This document shows positions 8,340 through 17,513 of a stretch of 64,000 bases of DNA, piece after piece. The notes under the pieces are model-generated. The model searched no databases. It saw nothing but the letters and a program-made list of their open reading frames with translations, and was not told the DNA's origin. Source of the stretch: CBDAPI01 sp964565865 (GTDB taxonomy: Bacteria; Acidobacteriota; UBA6911; RPQK01; CBDAPI01); the NCBI GenBank assembly GCA_964565865.1, contig CAZMGM010000006.1:1-64000 (forward strand), given 5' to 3'. The stretch's first letter is position 1. Each line of letters begins with the position of its first letter. The translations under genes were made by a program, and so were the position numbers.

Positions 8340-9094
8340 AGGTAACCTTTCATGTTGGGAGGAGGCTTCTGCGCCTGGAGGAAAGTGCTTACGAATTCGC
8401 TTGCGGGTCGCTGCGAGAGATCCAGAAAGGTTCCGTGTTGGACGATTTGACCTTCGGTCATCAGGGTGATCGTCTGGCCCAGAATCGCGGCTTCGCGAAT
8501 GTCGTGAGTGACCAGGACGACCGTCTTTTGCAGTTCTCTGAAGATCTCTCTGAGCTGTCTCTGCAGTCCGTCCCGGACCAGCGGATCCAGGGAACCCAGA
8601 GGTTCGTCAAGGAGAAGAATCGGAGGATCCAACATTAGGGAACGCATGAGACAGACCCGTTGCCGTTGCCCCCCGCTCAACTGGTTCGGGTATTTCAGCA
8701 CAATCCGATCGTCGAAACCTACCATCTCGACCAGATGCTGAACACGTCCAGAAATGCGTTCCTGGTCCCATCCGCGTGCCTCAGCCGCCAGGGCAACATT
8801 GCGGTGGACCGTAAGATGTGGAAAAAGGCCGCCTTCCTGAACCACGTAGCCCATTCTGGCCACTAGCTCGGCCCTCGCCTCCGCACCCATCGTCCGCCCG
8901 TCCACTTCCACGGAACCGGCATCGGGAGCGACCAGACCCAGAATCAGCCGCAGAATTGTCGACTTACCGCAGCCGCTGGATCCCAGCAGCACGTGTGTTT
9001 GACCTCGTTCGAAGTGACAGGAGAGATCGTCAATTGCCACCACGGAGTCGAACCTTTTCGTAACGTTCTCAAAAACGATCATCTGTTGCATCAC
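8336..9094 (-). CDS. Osmoprotectant ABC transporter ATP-binding protein
   Basis: 252 residues, a cytoplasmic ABC ATPase of the OpuCA/ProV type without CBS domains. Walker A is GSSGCGKST (about 38-46), the Q-loop is VVQEGGLFP, the signature LSGGQRQR, Walker B LLLDEP and the H-loop VTHD. It is the first gene of a two-gene operon; its end overlaps the start of the fused binding protein-permease. It powers import of glycine betaine or a similar solute. Lack of CBS domains suggests no direct ionic-strength sensing by the ATPase. Confidence 0.92.
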   Translation of the reverse strand: MMQQMIVFENVTKRFDSVVAIDDLSCHFERGQTHVLLGSSGCGKSTILRLILGLVAPDAGSVEVDGRTMGAEARAELVARMGYVVQEGGLFPHLTVHRNVALAAEARGWDQERISGRVQHLVEMVGFDDRIVLKYPNQLSGGQRQRVCLMRSLMLDPPILLLDEPLGSLDPLVRDGLQRQLREIFRELQKTVVLVTHDIREAAILGQTITLMTEGQIVQHGTFLDLSQRPASEFVSTFLQAQKPPPNMKGYL

Positions 9095-9307
9095 TCCTTC
9101 GGGACTAGGGTCGTGCCGGCCCGCTCGCCCGCGTCGTCGACGGCCCGGCAGGCCGTCTTAGTTTCGACCGCTATTCTACGAGGATTATCCACTCAGAGTC
9201 GAAAATGGATGCAGGGCCCTTGACCTGTGACCACTGGGGATAGAAGGTTTCGGAAAGCCCATCCTGTCGGAAGGGACTATGCTTTGCGCAGAGAGGAAGG
9301 TTGCGAC

Positions 9308-9619
9308 ATGGCCTACTACCTCGTCATTGCAAGACTGAAACCAGACCGGTTGCCGGCCCTTCGGATGAACCTCGAGCAGAAGAAATATGCGCAGGTGCGG
9401 CCGTTTGGAGGCTCTCTTACTTACTCCCTGAATCATGCACGACTTCGCGAGGATGGTTTTGCCACCTGGGAGGAAGAAGACTATTGTTCCCCGTCTCTGG
9501 CACAGGAACGATCGGCTGCGCTGGATGAATTCTTCGATGATCTAGTCGTCACTCCCGTTGGGAGAGGCCAGGGGTGGGCCGAGATTGATAATCTCCCCCG
9601 ATTGTTTCCCCAGCTCTGA
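9308..9619 (+). CDS. Small protein of unknown function
   Basis: 103 residues from the ATG at 9308, chosen because GAGGAAGG lies 7-15 nt upstream; a longer in-frame start at 9227 has no such site. The protein is soluble, beginning MAYYLVIARLKPDRLPALR, with several aromatic/acidic stretches (WEEEDY) and no signal peptide. The fold may be a small alpha/beta barrel-like (YCII or dabb style) domain, which is a guess. It is divergent from the osmoprotectant operon. Confidence 0.65.
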   Translation: MAYYLVIARLKPDRLPALRMNLEQKKYAQVRPFGGSLTYSLNHARLREDGFATWEEEDYCSPSLAQERSAALDEFFDDLVVTPVGRGQGWAEIDNLPRLFPQL

Positions 9620-9657
9620 AGCTGCCTGCAAACCTGCTGCGATCAGACGCCCCACCT

Positions 9658-9855
9658 CTACCGAGATTCAGGCGAATCGGTTGTAAAGCCAGGCCGACCA
9701 TAGGCCGAGGTATGGGGATAGGACTGGTCATCGGAGATGGCAAACAGGATGTTGGGCCTGGGGGTTGGCTCCGGTGAACACGCGAGGCCTGCGCTGATCA
9801 CGATGCCGGCCAGCGCCGCCACGAGATCGTGCCCGAGGTTTCCGGCAAGATTCAA
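9658..9855 (-). pseudogene. Truncated sulfatase (N-terminal fragment)
   Basis: The frame encodes a lipoprotein-type signal (ending ISAGLAC, Cys26) and then RPNILFAISDDQSYPHTSAYG (33-53), the metal-binding start of type I sulfatases (Asp42-Asp43). Homology ends near residue 53 and a stop follows at 9658; the C-x-P/S-x-R catalytic site and about 400 further residues are absent. It is the distal member of the DUF1501/DUF1549 operon, where sulfatases are common companions. It could be a true truncation by deletion or a misjoin close to the N gap at 9894. Confidence 0.75.
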
Positions 9856-9893
9856 GTCCGACCTCCAGATTCGCCCATCCTCGCCAACGTCGC

Positions 9894-9903
9894 NNNNNNN
9901 NNN
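9894..9903. other. Assembly gap (10 N) between PPC-domain gene and sulfatase fragment
   Basis: Ten Ns separate the end of the PPC-domain gene (9916) from the sulfatase start (9855). Gene order and orientation are consistent on both sides, so the join is plausible, but sequence may be missing. Confidence 0.95.
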
Positions 9904-9915
9904 AAGACAACCGTC

Positions 9916-12333
9916 TCAGTAGCAGTTGGATTTGGTGTCTTCTGCTGCGGGCAGGGCGGGCAGGACATAAAGGGGCACTGGAGTCGAGGCGTACAGGATG
10001 GGAACCGGTGAATCGGACTCGACCTGCGCGGTGGCTAGAATCTGGACCTGCTCCGCCTTCACCCAGGGTTCAGCGTAGAGCGTAAGCTGGCGGCGTGACT
10101 CGGCGGGCTGCACGAGCATTCCGTTGAGGCCTACGTCGACGACGCTGACTCCAGGTGGGAGGCCCACAATCGTGATCGGCACGCGACCATCGAAACTTTC
10201 TCGAACAATCTCGACCGCGGCTGTGATCTCTTGTCCGGGCCCCAGCGTCAATTCTCGGTCCACGACCCTGATCTTCAAATCGGCAGGCCTGGTCAACGCC
10301 ACGAGTCCGAAATGAAAATCCGTCAGCATGCTTCTTCTCACTGTCTGTCCGTTGATCTCAGCAGCGCCAGTTACGCGCAAGGGAGTGGGATCGAAGGAAG
10401 CATCCGGATCAGCAGAAAGTACGACCACCGCATAGGTTTTCCCCGACGGAATGACGGCCTTGGTGGCCCGGACTCCGGGAGGCAAACCCTCCATCAGAAT
10501 TTCAATGGGTCCGTCGAATCCGTCCGCTCGGTAGGCGACAACGGTCAGGGGGGTTTTACCGCCTGGAGAAAGGTTGAATATATCCTTCTTCGGCAGGCGC
10601 ATTGATGGGTCCACGACCGGGCCCGGGAAAAGTCTGAAGTCGGGTGCCGGCTCCCGAATGGTGAGCCGGTAAACCGGCCATGCTCCGGGATCACCGGAGG
10701 CATCCCAGAACTTGACCAGAAAGGAACCGGAGTAGGGGGCAGTGAACGTCAACAGAGAGTCTTTGCCCAACAGCGGACCACCATCATCGTTACGGTAGTC
10801 GAGTTCGAAGATGGGCAATCCATTGGGAGTCGGCCGGCTGCCTGGTGGGAGGACTCTGGCCCGGTAAACGGGGGTACCTCCGGCATGGAGGACTGGAGTG
10901 GTTCCATAACGGGAAAATCTGTGCCCCATGAGATTGGTCACGGTCAGGTCGTCGTCCGCGGTTCTGGGAAGGAATTGAACTTCTACGAGTTCGCTTCCGA
11001 TCATGGCCAGATCGCCGATCGAGAAATCCTCCCACTTCGAGATTCGAAAGCGAAAGGTGGTTGAAGATCGGGTGTTGAAGGCCGCCCTCGTCATCTCCGT
11101 GTTGGCAAGGCATCGAACGACCCCCTGGGGCACCGCCTGTCCGCTGGAATCAAAGATCTGGATCACGGAGTCAAGGCTCGATCCGATCCGGCTGGCCTCT
11201 ACTTCAAAGATGAGTCTTTGTGCCTCCGCTGCCTGAAAGCGGTACCAGTCGACATCGTTGTCCACCAGGGATCCTTCCACGGTGGCTGGCCACTTCAGAA
11301 GCTGCGCTTCCTGATGGTCTGTCCCGCCGTCTCTCTCCAACATGATGGGGTAGGGAGCCACAGGCAGCTGCAATACGTTGAGGGCCGGACCCGGGGAGAT
11401 GGAGTGAGAATCTCCCCATCCGCTTTCCAGAGCGTTGATCTCGACCGCTTGCTGACCACCCAGATTGGCTCCGGCCAGTTCCAGTCTAGTGGTCTGGTGG
11501 GCTACGAGTCCCAAGGGTGAAACGGATGTGACGAAGGGGAATTCCCCGATCTCCAGCACGTAAAAGTGCTTGCCGCCCCCCTGTCCCAGACGATCCCTGA
11601 TCGAAATCAAGAACTCACCGGGTTCCTTGAAATAGTGGATCAATACCGAGTCTGGACCCTTGAAATTGTCGTTCCAGGTCAGCTTGGCTCCGTTCTCGTC
11701 CCACAGCGTGAGAAGCGAATCGAGACTGGAGCCGAGGGATTGAGCTTGAACTCTAAAGACGACCTCCCGGTCTGCGGGAATGCGGAAACGAAAGAAATCG
11801 ACATCCTCGAGCCGGGATATCTCGCCGCCGATTGTTGAGGGAATGACGATCTCTTCAGCCGAGACGGGCGAATCGTTTTCAGAGACTTCCGTTCTGTTGA
11901 AAAATGGACTGACGGCCAGGCGTGCCAGATTCGTGACTCCCAGGGCAGTCACCAGCCGGAAGGCATGGATCTCAGGAGGCACACCTTCATTGGCTCGAAT
12001 GACGAGTTGCAGCCGATCCTTTGTCGATCCATCGTGCATGTACTCGGTTCGAACCGTGTTCTCGCCAAGCTCGCCGGGCTCTTTGGGGGGGTAGGGCAAA
12101 GAGCGATATCTCACGATTCGGGCGGACAGCCCGGGATGACTAAAGAGAGCCCCGGTGGCGTTCTCCAGGTTGACTCCATCCACAAAGATCCTGGCTATGG
12201 ATCCCTGCTGCACGCTGTAATGGCTTTGGCTCAAGATGGCAGGGGAGACTTGCCTGGCGAAGTTATCAGGAGCGAGCAACAGAGTCGCTACAAGCAGGGT
12301 TCCCAGGCCGAAACAAACAGATCTAGTTGGCAA
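9916..12333 (-). CDS. Secreted protein with pre-peptidase C-terminal (PPC-like) domains
   Basis: 805 residues with an N-terminal signal peptide (LGTLLVATLLLAPDNFA). There are at least two PPC-like beta-sandwich modules: about 150-265 (DVDFFRFRIPADREVVFRVQA, SLDSLLTLWDENG) and about 340-430 (DVDWYRFQAAEAQRLIFEVEA, SLDSVIQIFDSSG). The C-terminal 250 residues consist of Ig-like repeats (LPPGVRATKA and LPPGVSVVDV). It has no catalytic domain, so it is probably an extracytoplasmic binding or scaffold protein. It overlaps the end of the WD40 gene by 11 nt and is part of the DUF1501/DUF1549 operon. Confidence 0.8.
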   Translation of the reverse strand: MPTRSVCFGLGTLLVATLLLAPDNFARQVSPAILSQSHYSVQQGSIARIFVDGVNLENATGALFSHPGLSARIVRYRSLPYPPKEPGELGENTVRTEYMHDGSTKDRLQLVIRANEGVPPEIHAFRLVTALGVTNLARLAVSPFFNRTEVSENDSPVSAEEIVIPSTIGGEISRLEDVDFFRFRIPADREVVFRVQAQSLGSSLDSLLTLWDENGAKLTWNDNFKGPDSVLIHYFKEPGEFLISIRDRLGQGGGKHFYVLEIGEFPFVTSVSPLGLVAHQTTRLELAGANLGGQQAVEINALESGWGDSHSISPGPALNVLQLPVAPYPIMLERDGGTDHQEAQLLKWPATVEGSLVDNDVDWYRFQAAEAQRLIFEVEASRIGSSLDSVIQIFDSSGQAVPQGVVRCLANTEMTRAAFNTRSSTTFRFRISKWEDFSIGDLAMIGSELVEVQFLPRTADDDLTVTNLMGHRFSRYGTTPVLHAGGTPVYRARVLPPGSRPTPNGLPIFELDYRNDDGGPLLGKDSLLTFTAPYSGSFLVKFWDASGDPGAWPVYRLTIREPAPDFRLFPGPVVDPSMRLPKKDIFNLSPGGKTPLTVVAYRADGFDGPIEILMEGLPPGVRATKAVIPSGKTYAVVVLSADPDASFDPTPLRVTGAAEINGQTVRRSMLTDFHFGLVALTRPADLKIRVVDRELTLGPGQEITAAVEIVRESFDGRVPITIVGLPPGVSVVDVGLNGMLVQPAESRRQLTLYAEPWVKAEQVQILATAQVESDSPVPILYASTPVPLYVLPALPAAEDTKSNCY

Positions 12334-13663
12334 TTGGATTCTCCCTTTCTGCCGATTCTCTGGGGACCGGCACCACGCTCACATTTCCATCATACTTGCC
12401 CAGCGCCAGGCTTCGGCCGTCGGGACTGACGGCCAGGACCGAGACCCAATCGGACTGATTCTCCAGAGATCCGATTTCCTCCAGTGTCTGGGAATCCCAA
12501 AACTTGACCAGGAGGTCTTCTCCCGAAGACACCAGCCTCTCCCCGTCTGGGGTGTAAGCCAGGTCCAGAACCGCTCCGTCGTGGGCAAAAGTGGACCGAA
12601 GCAGGGCACCCCCCTGCCCGGAAAGCCTCCAGGTTCTAATCATCTTGTCCGTTCCCGCCGCCGAGACTTCTAACCCGGAGGGGTGAACTGCCATGGCCAG
12701 CAGCTCTGCGGTCGACTCGCTCATGGGCTTGAACAGCTGCTTCCCAGAAGAAGCACTCCAGATCTTGATGGTTCGATCTGCAGAGCAAGAGAGGATCCAC
12801 CGACCGTCGGGACTGAAAAGAGATTCGTCGACAGCATCAACATGCCCCGGTATTTCGAGTAATTTCTGGCCGTTGGAAGCGGACCAAAGAAACAGCTGTT
12901 TGTCGTAACTACCCGTGCAGAAAATGGGTTCAGTGGGATGAAAAGATACGCTGTAGATGGCATCCTCGTGACCCTGTAGGCTCTTCATTAACTCCCGGTT
13001 TTCCAGGTTCCAGACTTTGATTTCCCCATATCTTGCGGGATGCCCTCCGGCTGCAATCAACCATTGCCCGTTGGGGCTGAAGGCCAGGGCTCGGACCGAC
13101 TCGGCATGACCAGACAGCTCCGCAACAACTTTCCGACTGGCGGGGTTGATCAACCTGACGACCTGGTAGGCTCCTACCGCCAGCCACTTCCCGTCGGCAG
13201 AGAATCTCAGACTCGTAATGTTGGACCGCTGGGAAGGTTGTGGAGAGACTTGGGGAACGAGCCGTAAATTGATTTCTGAAAGATCTCCTTCCCAGGAGGG
13301 GGCACCCTGCTCGATCCAGCTCCGGATGACATCGATCTCTTCCTCCTGAAGAGCTCCTCCCTGAGGCATCATAGGTTCTTCGAATCCTTCCACCATGGCC
13401 TGCAGGCGGCTCTCCTCGGGGTTGCCCGGAACCAGATCGGAGCCTCTGTCCCCGCCCTGAATCAGGGCCTCGTGGGTCTGGAGGCTGAGACCGCCTTTCC
13501 GGTTGATTCTGTTATGGCAGGAGAAACAGTTGGCCGCAAACACTTCGGCTACCCGTCCGGCGAGCGAGTTCGAGGTTCCCGGCTGCCCTAAACCGGAGCC
13601 GCACAATGCCGCCAGTATGGTCGTCGTAATCAGACCCCTTTTAACGGTAGGCTCACGCTTCAC
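12323..13663 (-). CDS. Planctomycete-type cytochrome c domain plus WD40 repeats
   Basis: About 446 residues from a GTG at 13663: signal peptide (LITTTILAALCGSGLG), a PSCyt1-like haem c domain with Cys46-x2-Cys49-His50 (CFSCH), then about seven WD40 blades (about 150-440; repeated SPDGRW, KIWS, VSFHP motifs). An upstream TTG at 13717 gives 464 residues, but that extra stretch lies in a repeated intergenic word tract, so GTG is preferred. It is probably periplasmic, an electron-carrying or haem-bearing scaffold. It stands between the DUF1549/1553 gene and the PPC gene in one operon. Confidence 0.82.
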   Translation of the reverse strand: MKREPTVKRGLITTTILAALCGSGLGQPGTSNSLAGRVAEVFAANCFSCHNRINRKGGLSLQTHEALIQGGDRGSDLVPGNPEESRLQAMVEGFEEPMMPQGGALQEEEIDVIRSWIEQGAPSWEGDLSEINLRLVPQVSPQPSQRSNITSLRFSADGKWLAVGAYQVVRLINPASRKVVAELSGHAESVRALAFSPNGQWLIAAGGHPARYGEIKVWNLENRELMKSLQGHEDAIYSVSFHPTEPIFCTGSYDKQLFLWSASNGQKLLEIPGHVDAVDESLFSPDGRWILSCSADRTIKIWSASSGKQLFKPMSESTAELLAMAVHPSGLEVSAAGTDKMIRTWRLSGQGGALLRSTFAHDGAVLDLAYTPDGERLVSSGEDLLVKFWDSQTLEEIGSLENQSDWVSVLAVSPDGRSLALGKYDGNVSVVPVPRESAERENPIAN

Positions 13664-13735
13664 CGTTCTGTTCGATTCCCAACTTTGAACCTTCAACCTT
13701 GGCCGTTCGACTTTCAACTTTGGGCCCTTGCTCTC
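13664..13735. repeat. Intergenic TTCAAC/AACTTT word tract
   Basis: A run of near-repeats such as CAACTTTGAAC, CTTCAACC and CTTTCAACTTTG. Similar vocabulary recurs near 29150-29330, 30250-30340, 52830-52900 and 60340-60420. It is outside clear coding sequence. Confidence 0.6.
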
Positions 13736-13754
13736 ATGACGCGATGCCCACCGG

Positions 13755-15914
13755 TTAGCGGGTGAACAAAAACTCCTTACTGGTCAAAACGGCCCACACG
13801 AAGTCGGCCACTCGTTCTCGCTCGGGGTTTGACCCTAGGAACTCGACCACGTGTTGCAATTCAGGCTCTGCCGGGCGCCGGGTCAGGGCAAGCCGGTAAA
13901 CCTGCTTGACGAGTTCTCGTGTAGTCTGCGACTCGGCGAGCAGCCGATCGATGAGGTTGTCTTCCATATTCAGCTTCTGGTTGAGCGTTTTTCCGTTGAT
14001 GAGATGCAGGACCTGGGTAACCGTGGAATCCGTGGTTCGTTCGCTGCTGTCTGGCCTGCTTCGAGGCGGCCGCCCAAAGGAGTCGAGAAAGTAGGAGCGG
14101 GCCTTCGAGTCAGGAAGCTGCAGGGCCCGGATCCCTTCCGGGAATCCCTCGAACACTTCTGGAACACCCGTTACCTGGGAAATGATGTCCAGAATAATCT
14201 CAGCCGGAAGCCGCCGAATCATGCGGTGAGAGTAATACTTTTGATCGCTCTGATTGGTAGCATTGGTTTCGGAGGAGAGCTGATAACTGGTGGAGCGCAG
14301 GATTCGCCTGATCAGGTGTTTCAAGTCAAACCCGTGGTCCACGAAGTCCTCGGTCAAAGCAACCAGTAGCTCCTCGTTGGTGCTTGGATTGGTGGCGCGG
14401 AGATCGTCCACTGGCTCTACCAGGCCCCGGCCCATGAAGGCCGCCCACATGCGATTGACGATGGTCCTAGCAAAGTAGGGGTTCGTCTCACTGGTGAGCC
14501 AGCCAGCCAGATGCTCCCTACGATCGATCCTCGAAGACGGATCCAGAGCCTCTCTGTCCAGGGGCTGGGGAGGCAGGGGGCGGCCCAGTTTTGGATGGCT
14601 TACATCCCCCATGTGTGCCGACACCACGTCGATCTCCCCGGGAGCCGTCCCGTTCTTCAAACTGACTCTTGAGACCAGATTGGCAAAGCCGTAATACTGG
14701 TCCTGTGTCCATTTCTCCAGGGGATGGTTGTGGCAGCGAGCACAGGTCATGGAAATCCCGAGAAAGGTGAGAGACAGATTTTCCGAAACGTCAATCGGGT
14801 TCGGATGAATGACCCAGTAGTTGGCGGCGCCGTTGACTAGGGTGTTCCCCCGGGCGGTGAGCAGTTCATAGACGAACTGATTCCAGGGTTTGTTCGTTCG
14901 CACGCTCTCCCTTATCCAGCCGTAGTAGGACTGCACCGCGGCCGGGTCCAGTTTCTCACTGCTAACCAGGAGCAGATCCGACAATCGGTAGGTCAGGTAG
15001 TCCATGAATGCGGGATGGTCGAGCACCTGGTCGATGAGGATATCTCGTTTTTCGGGACTGGAATGGCTGAGAAACTGATCCAATTCGTCCGGCTTTGGAA
15101 GAATCCCCAGTGCATCCAGATACAACCGTCGCATGAAGACCGAGTCGTCGCACCGGGGTGAGGGCGCAATGCGAAGCTGTTCCAGTTTCCTTAGGACCAG
15201 ATCGTCGATGTAGCCGGCCCGGGGGGCAGAGTTGAAAGTCTCTGGCTTGATCTGGTGATCGAAGGGAACGGTGAGCCGGGAAAAGGAAACCTTGCTGGAG
15301 TACCAGACGGAAACCTCTGCTTCGCCGGGACCGCGCGTGATCACGTTCCCCTGGTTGTCGACGGTGGCGACGCCTCCGTCGGTCGTCTCGAATTTGGCCC
15401 AACGCGTCACGTCTTTGCGGGTTCCGTCCGAATAAGAGGCCAGTACCTGCAGAGAAACCCTCTCCCCGGCTCTTGTCTTCAGTGCATGAGCCGGAAGGAC
15501 CTCGAGAGACAGGATGTACGGGTCGCTGTCCCGAGGGCCAGGAGCACCGGCAGCGATCCAATTGGAAAGGATCTGGTAGTCCGGAGATCCGATATCGATC
15601 CGTTTGCCGCCGCCGTGGGGAAGAATGCCTGTTGGCTTCAGAAGGATAAGGCTGTGGGACGGAGCCATTTTCGCTATTCGCCGGCCCAGCGAGGCCCTGG
15701 TCAACACCAGGTGGTCCGATTCGGGATCATGACCTCTGAGGGAGAGTTTGAAGCCGTTTTTTCCTGCCATCGCTCCGTGACAGGGTCCCGAGTTGCAGCC
15801 GGCTTTGGTCAGGATCGGGACGATGTCATTCCGGAAGCTGGGCTCGAGCTCCTGGCCGAGGGCCGAAGGCTGCCCCAAAATGAGCAGGGCTAGGGTGGGC
15901 AGGGTCCGGGTCAT
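13755..15914 (-). CDS. DUF1549/DUF1553 domain protein with haem-like motifs
   Basis: About 719 residues; signal peptide, then an N-terminal cytochrome-like segment with C40-x4-C45-H46 (CNSGPCH), a Big2-like Ig domain (about 140-220), DUF1549 (about 235-440) containing C391-x2-C394-H395 (CARCHNHP), and DUF1553 (about 470-700). Families of this type occur in large numbers in Planctomycetes and in Acidobacteria, often with DUF1501 and sulfatase genes; their biochemical role is not known. An alternative GTG start lies 9 nt upstream at 15923. The gene is followed by the cytochrome-WD40 gene and begins 18 nt after the DUF1501 stop. Confidence 0.9.
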   Translation of the reverse strand: MTRTLPTLALLILGQPSALGQELEPSFRNDIVPILTKAGCNSGPCHGAMAGKNGFKLSLRGHDPESDHLVLTRASLGRRIAKMAPSHSLILLKPTGILPHGGGKRIDIGSPDYQILSNWIAAGAPGPRDSDPYILSLEVLPAHALKTRAGERVSLQVLASYSDGTRKDVTRWAKFETTDGGVATVDNQGNVITRGPGEAEVSVWYSSKVSFSRLTVPFDHQIKPETFNSAPRAGYIDDLVLRKLEQLRIAPSPRCDDSVFMRRLYLDALGILPKPDELDQFLSHSSPEKRDILIDQVLDHPAFMDYLTYRLSDLLLVSSEKLDPAAVQSYYGWIRESVRTNKPWNQFVYELLTARGNTLVNGAANYWVIHPNPIDVSENLSLTFLGISMTCARCHNHPLEKWTQDQYYGFANLVSRVSLKNGTAPGEIDVVSAHMGDVSHPKLGRPLPPQPLDREALDPSSRIDRREHLAGWLTSETNPYFARTIVNRMWAAFMGRGLVEPVDDLRATNPSTNEELLVALTEDFVDHGFDLKHLIRRILRSTSYQLSSETNATNQSDQKYYSHRMIRRLPAEIILDIISQVTGVPEVFEGFPEGIRALQLPDSKARSYFLDSFGRPPRSRPDSSERTTDSTVTQVLHLINGKTLNQKLNMEDNLIDRLLAESQTTRELVKQVYRLALTRRPAEPELQHVVEFLGSNPERERVADFVWAVLTSKEFLFTR

Positions 15915-15932
15915 GATGTACACAACGGACTG

Positions 15933-17264
15933 TTAGAGTAGCTCGTAAATGGGCTTGGCGCCGTAGTCGACCACCGGAATCACTCGTCCGGACGGTCCTT
16001 TGAGTTCTCTCTCCAAGTCGATCCCGAACTGGTGGTAGATGGTGGCCACAATCTCTCCAGGGGTGATGGGTCGATTCTTAGGATAAGCGCCGATGTCATC
16101 CGATTCGCCCACCACCTGGCCTCCTTTGAGGCCTCCTCCAGCCAAGATTCCGCTCCAGCAGCCAGGCCAGTGGTCTCGACCGCCCGCAGGGTTGATGCGC
16201 GTAGTGCGGCCGAACTCTCCCGTAGCGACCACCATGGTAGTGTCCAGGAGTCCACGCTGGTCCAGGTCTTCGATGAGCGAACTGAAGCCATGGTCGAACA
16301 TGGGGCCTACCAGATCTTTGTAACAGCTGATGGGGCTGAAGGGAGCCGAGCCATGAATGTCCCAGGTGGTCTCGTTGAAAACAGTCTCGAACATGTTCAC
16401 GGTGACGAAACGAACCCCGCTCTCCACCAGGCGGCGTGCCAGCAGGCAGCTTTGCCCAAATTTGTTGAGCCCGTATCGCCGGCGCGTTTTTTCCCCCTCT
16501 TCAGCGAGCTCAAAGGCCCTTCGGGCCGACTCCGAAGAGATAAGCGTGTAAGCTTGCTCAAAGTTGGAGTCGAGGAGGCGGGCGTCAGCGCTTGCCTCAA
16601 AGCTCCTCACCGTGTCGTCAATGGTGCTCCGGAGACTTCTGCGGGAGTGGAGACGGGTCGAGGAGATGTAGTCGGGAGGCAGTAGGTCGCGGACCTGGAA
16701 GTCTTCCTGGGAAGGATCGGCGTTTAAAACAAATGGGTCATGAGAACGGCCCAGATATCCGGCCGTCTGTCCGTGGGGCATGTTCACCCCGGTATTTCCG
16801 ATCGGTCGCGGCAGGAGCACGTGAGAGGGAAGGTCGCTGCGTCGACCTCGCAGGAAGTCGAGTACACAGCCCATATGGGGATGTTCCAGGCCACCCTGGA
16901 AGAGCCTCCCAGTCTGCATTACCTGATGGCCGACTTCGTGCACGGCGGCCCCTGTGTAGTACAAAGTTCTCAGAATGGAAAATTTGTCCGCCAGCGAGGC
17001 CATGCGGGGGAAAATCTCACTGATGCGAATCCCGTCTACACTGGTGGCGATTGGACGAAACGGTCCCCGAATCTCGGCTGGAGCCTCGGGTTTCATGTCC
17101 CAGGTGTCGAGCTGACTGGGCCCGCCCACCAAAAAGAGCAGGATGCAGGACATCTCATCTTTGTCGTCGGAAACCAGTCCTGCCGTCTGCAAGCGCTGGA
17201 GATCGACCAGATTGAGGCCCAGAAACGAGAGGGCGCCAACGTGCAGAAAGTCACGACGCTTCAT
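15933..17264 (-). CDS. DUF1501 domain protein, Tat-exported
   Basis: About 443 residues from ATG 17264, chosen because it gives a twin-arginine leader (KRRDFLHVGALSFLG); an upstream in-frame ATG at 17309 would bury it. The body has the alkaline-phosphatase/sulfatase-superfamily-like DUF1501 features: GGPSQLDTWD near the start, the ATGEFGRTTR motif, and GRDHWP near the end. DUF1501 proteins are thought to be exported, metal-dependent hydrolase-like proteins, substrate unknown. It is the first gene of the operon with DUF1549/1553, WD40 and PPC genes. Confidence 0.9.
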   Translation of the reverse strand: MKRRDFLHVGALSFLGLNLVDLQRLQTAGLVSDDKDEMSCILLFLVGGPSQLDTWDMKPEAPAEIRGPFRPIATSVDGIRISEIFPRMASLADKFSILRTLYYTGAAVHEVGHQVMQTGRLFQGGLEHPHMGCVLDFLRGRRSDLPSHVLLPRPIGNTGVNMPHGQTAGYLGRSHDPFVLNADPSQEDFQVRDLLPPDYISSTRLHSRRSLRSTIDDTVRSFEASADARLLDSNFEQAYTLISSESARRAFELAEEGEKTRRRYGLNKFGQSCLLARRLVESGVRFVTVNMFETVFNETTWDIHGSAPFSPISCYKDLVGPMFDHGFSSLIEDLDQRGLLDTTMVVATGEFGRTTRINPAGGRDHWPGCWSGILAGGGLKGGQVVGESDDIGAYPKNRPITPGEIVATIYHQFGIDLERELKGPSGRVIPVVDYGAKPIYELL

Positions 17265-17513
17265 CCCGTCACAAAAATGGACGCCTTTCTCAGCATCAAC
17301 ACGAAACATGTTTGTGGCCCATTATACTCTCTTGATGGGATCTGAACAGGGGAGAGAAAGGGGTCTCCCCACGAATGCCTGGCCTAGTGGATCGCGGGGT
17401 GGCTGTTTTGGATTTTAGGGCAGCTGCAAACTCCGTGTGTTCGAACCTCCCAAGCCGCACCCCCGAGCCTGCTGGGATATACTTGAAAAAGGCAACGGAC
17501 AGAATGGTTAGAA

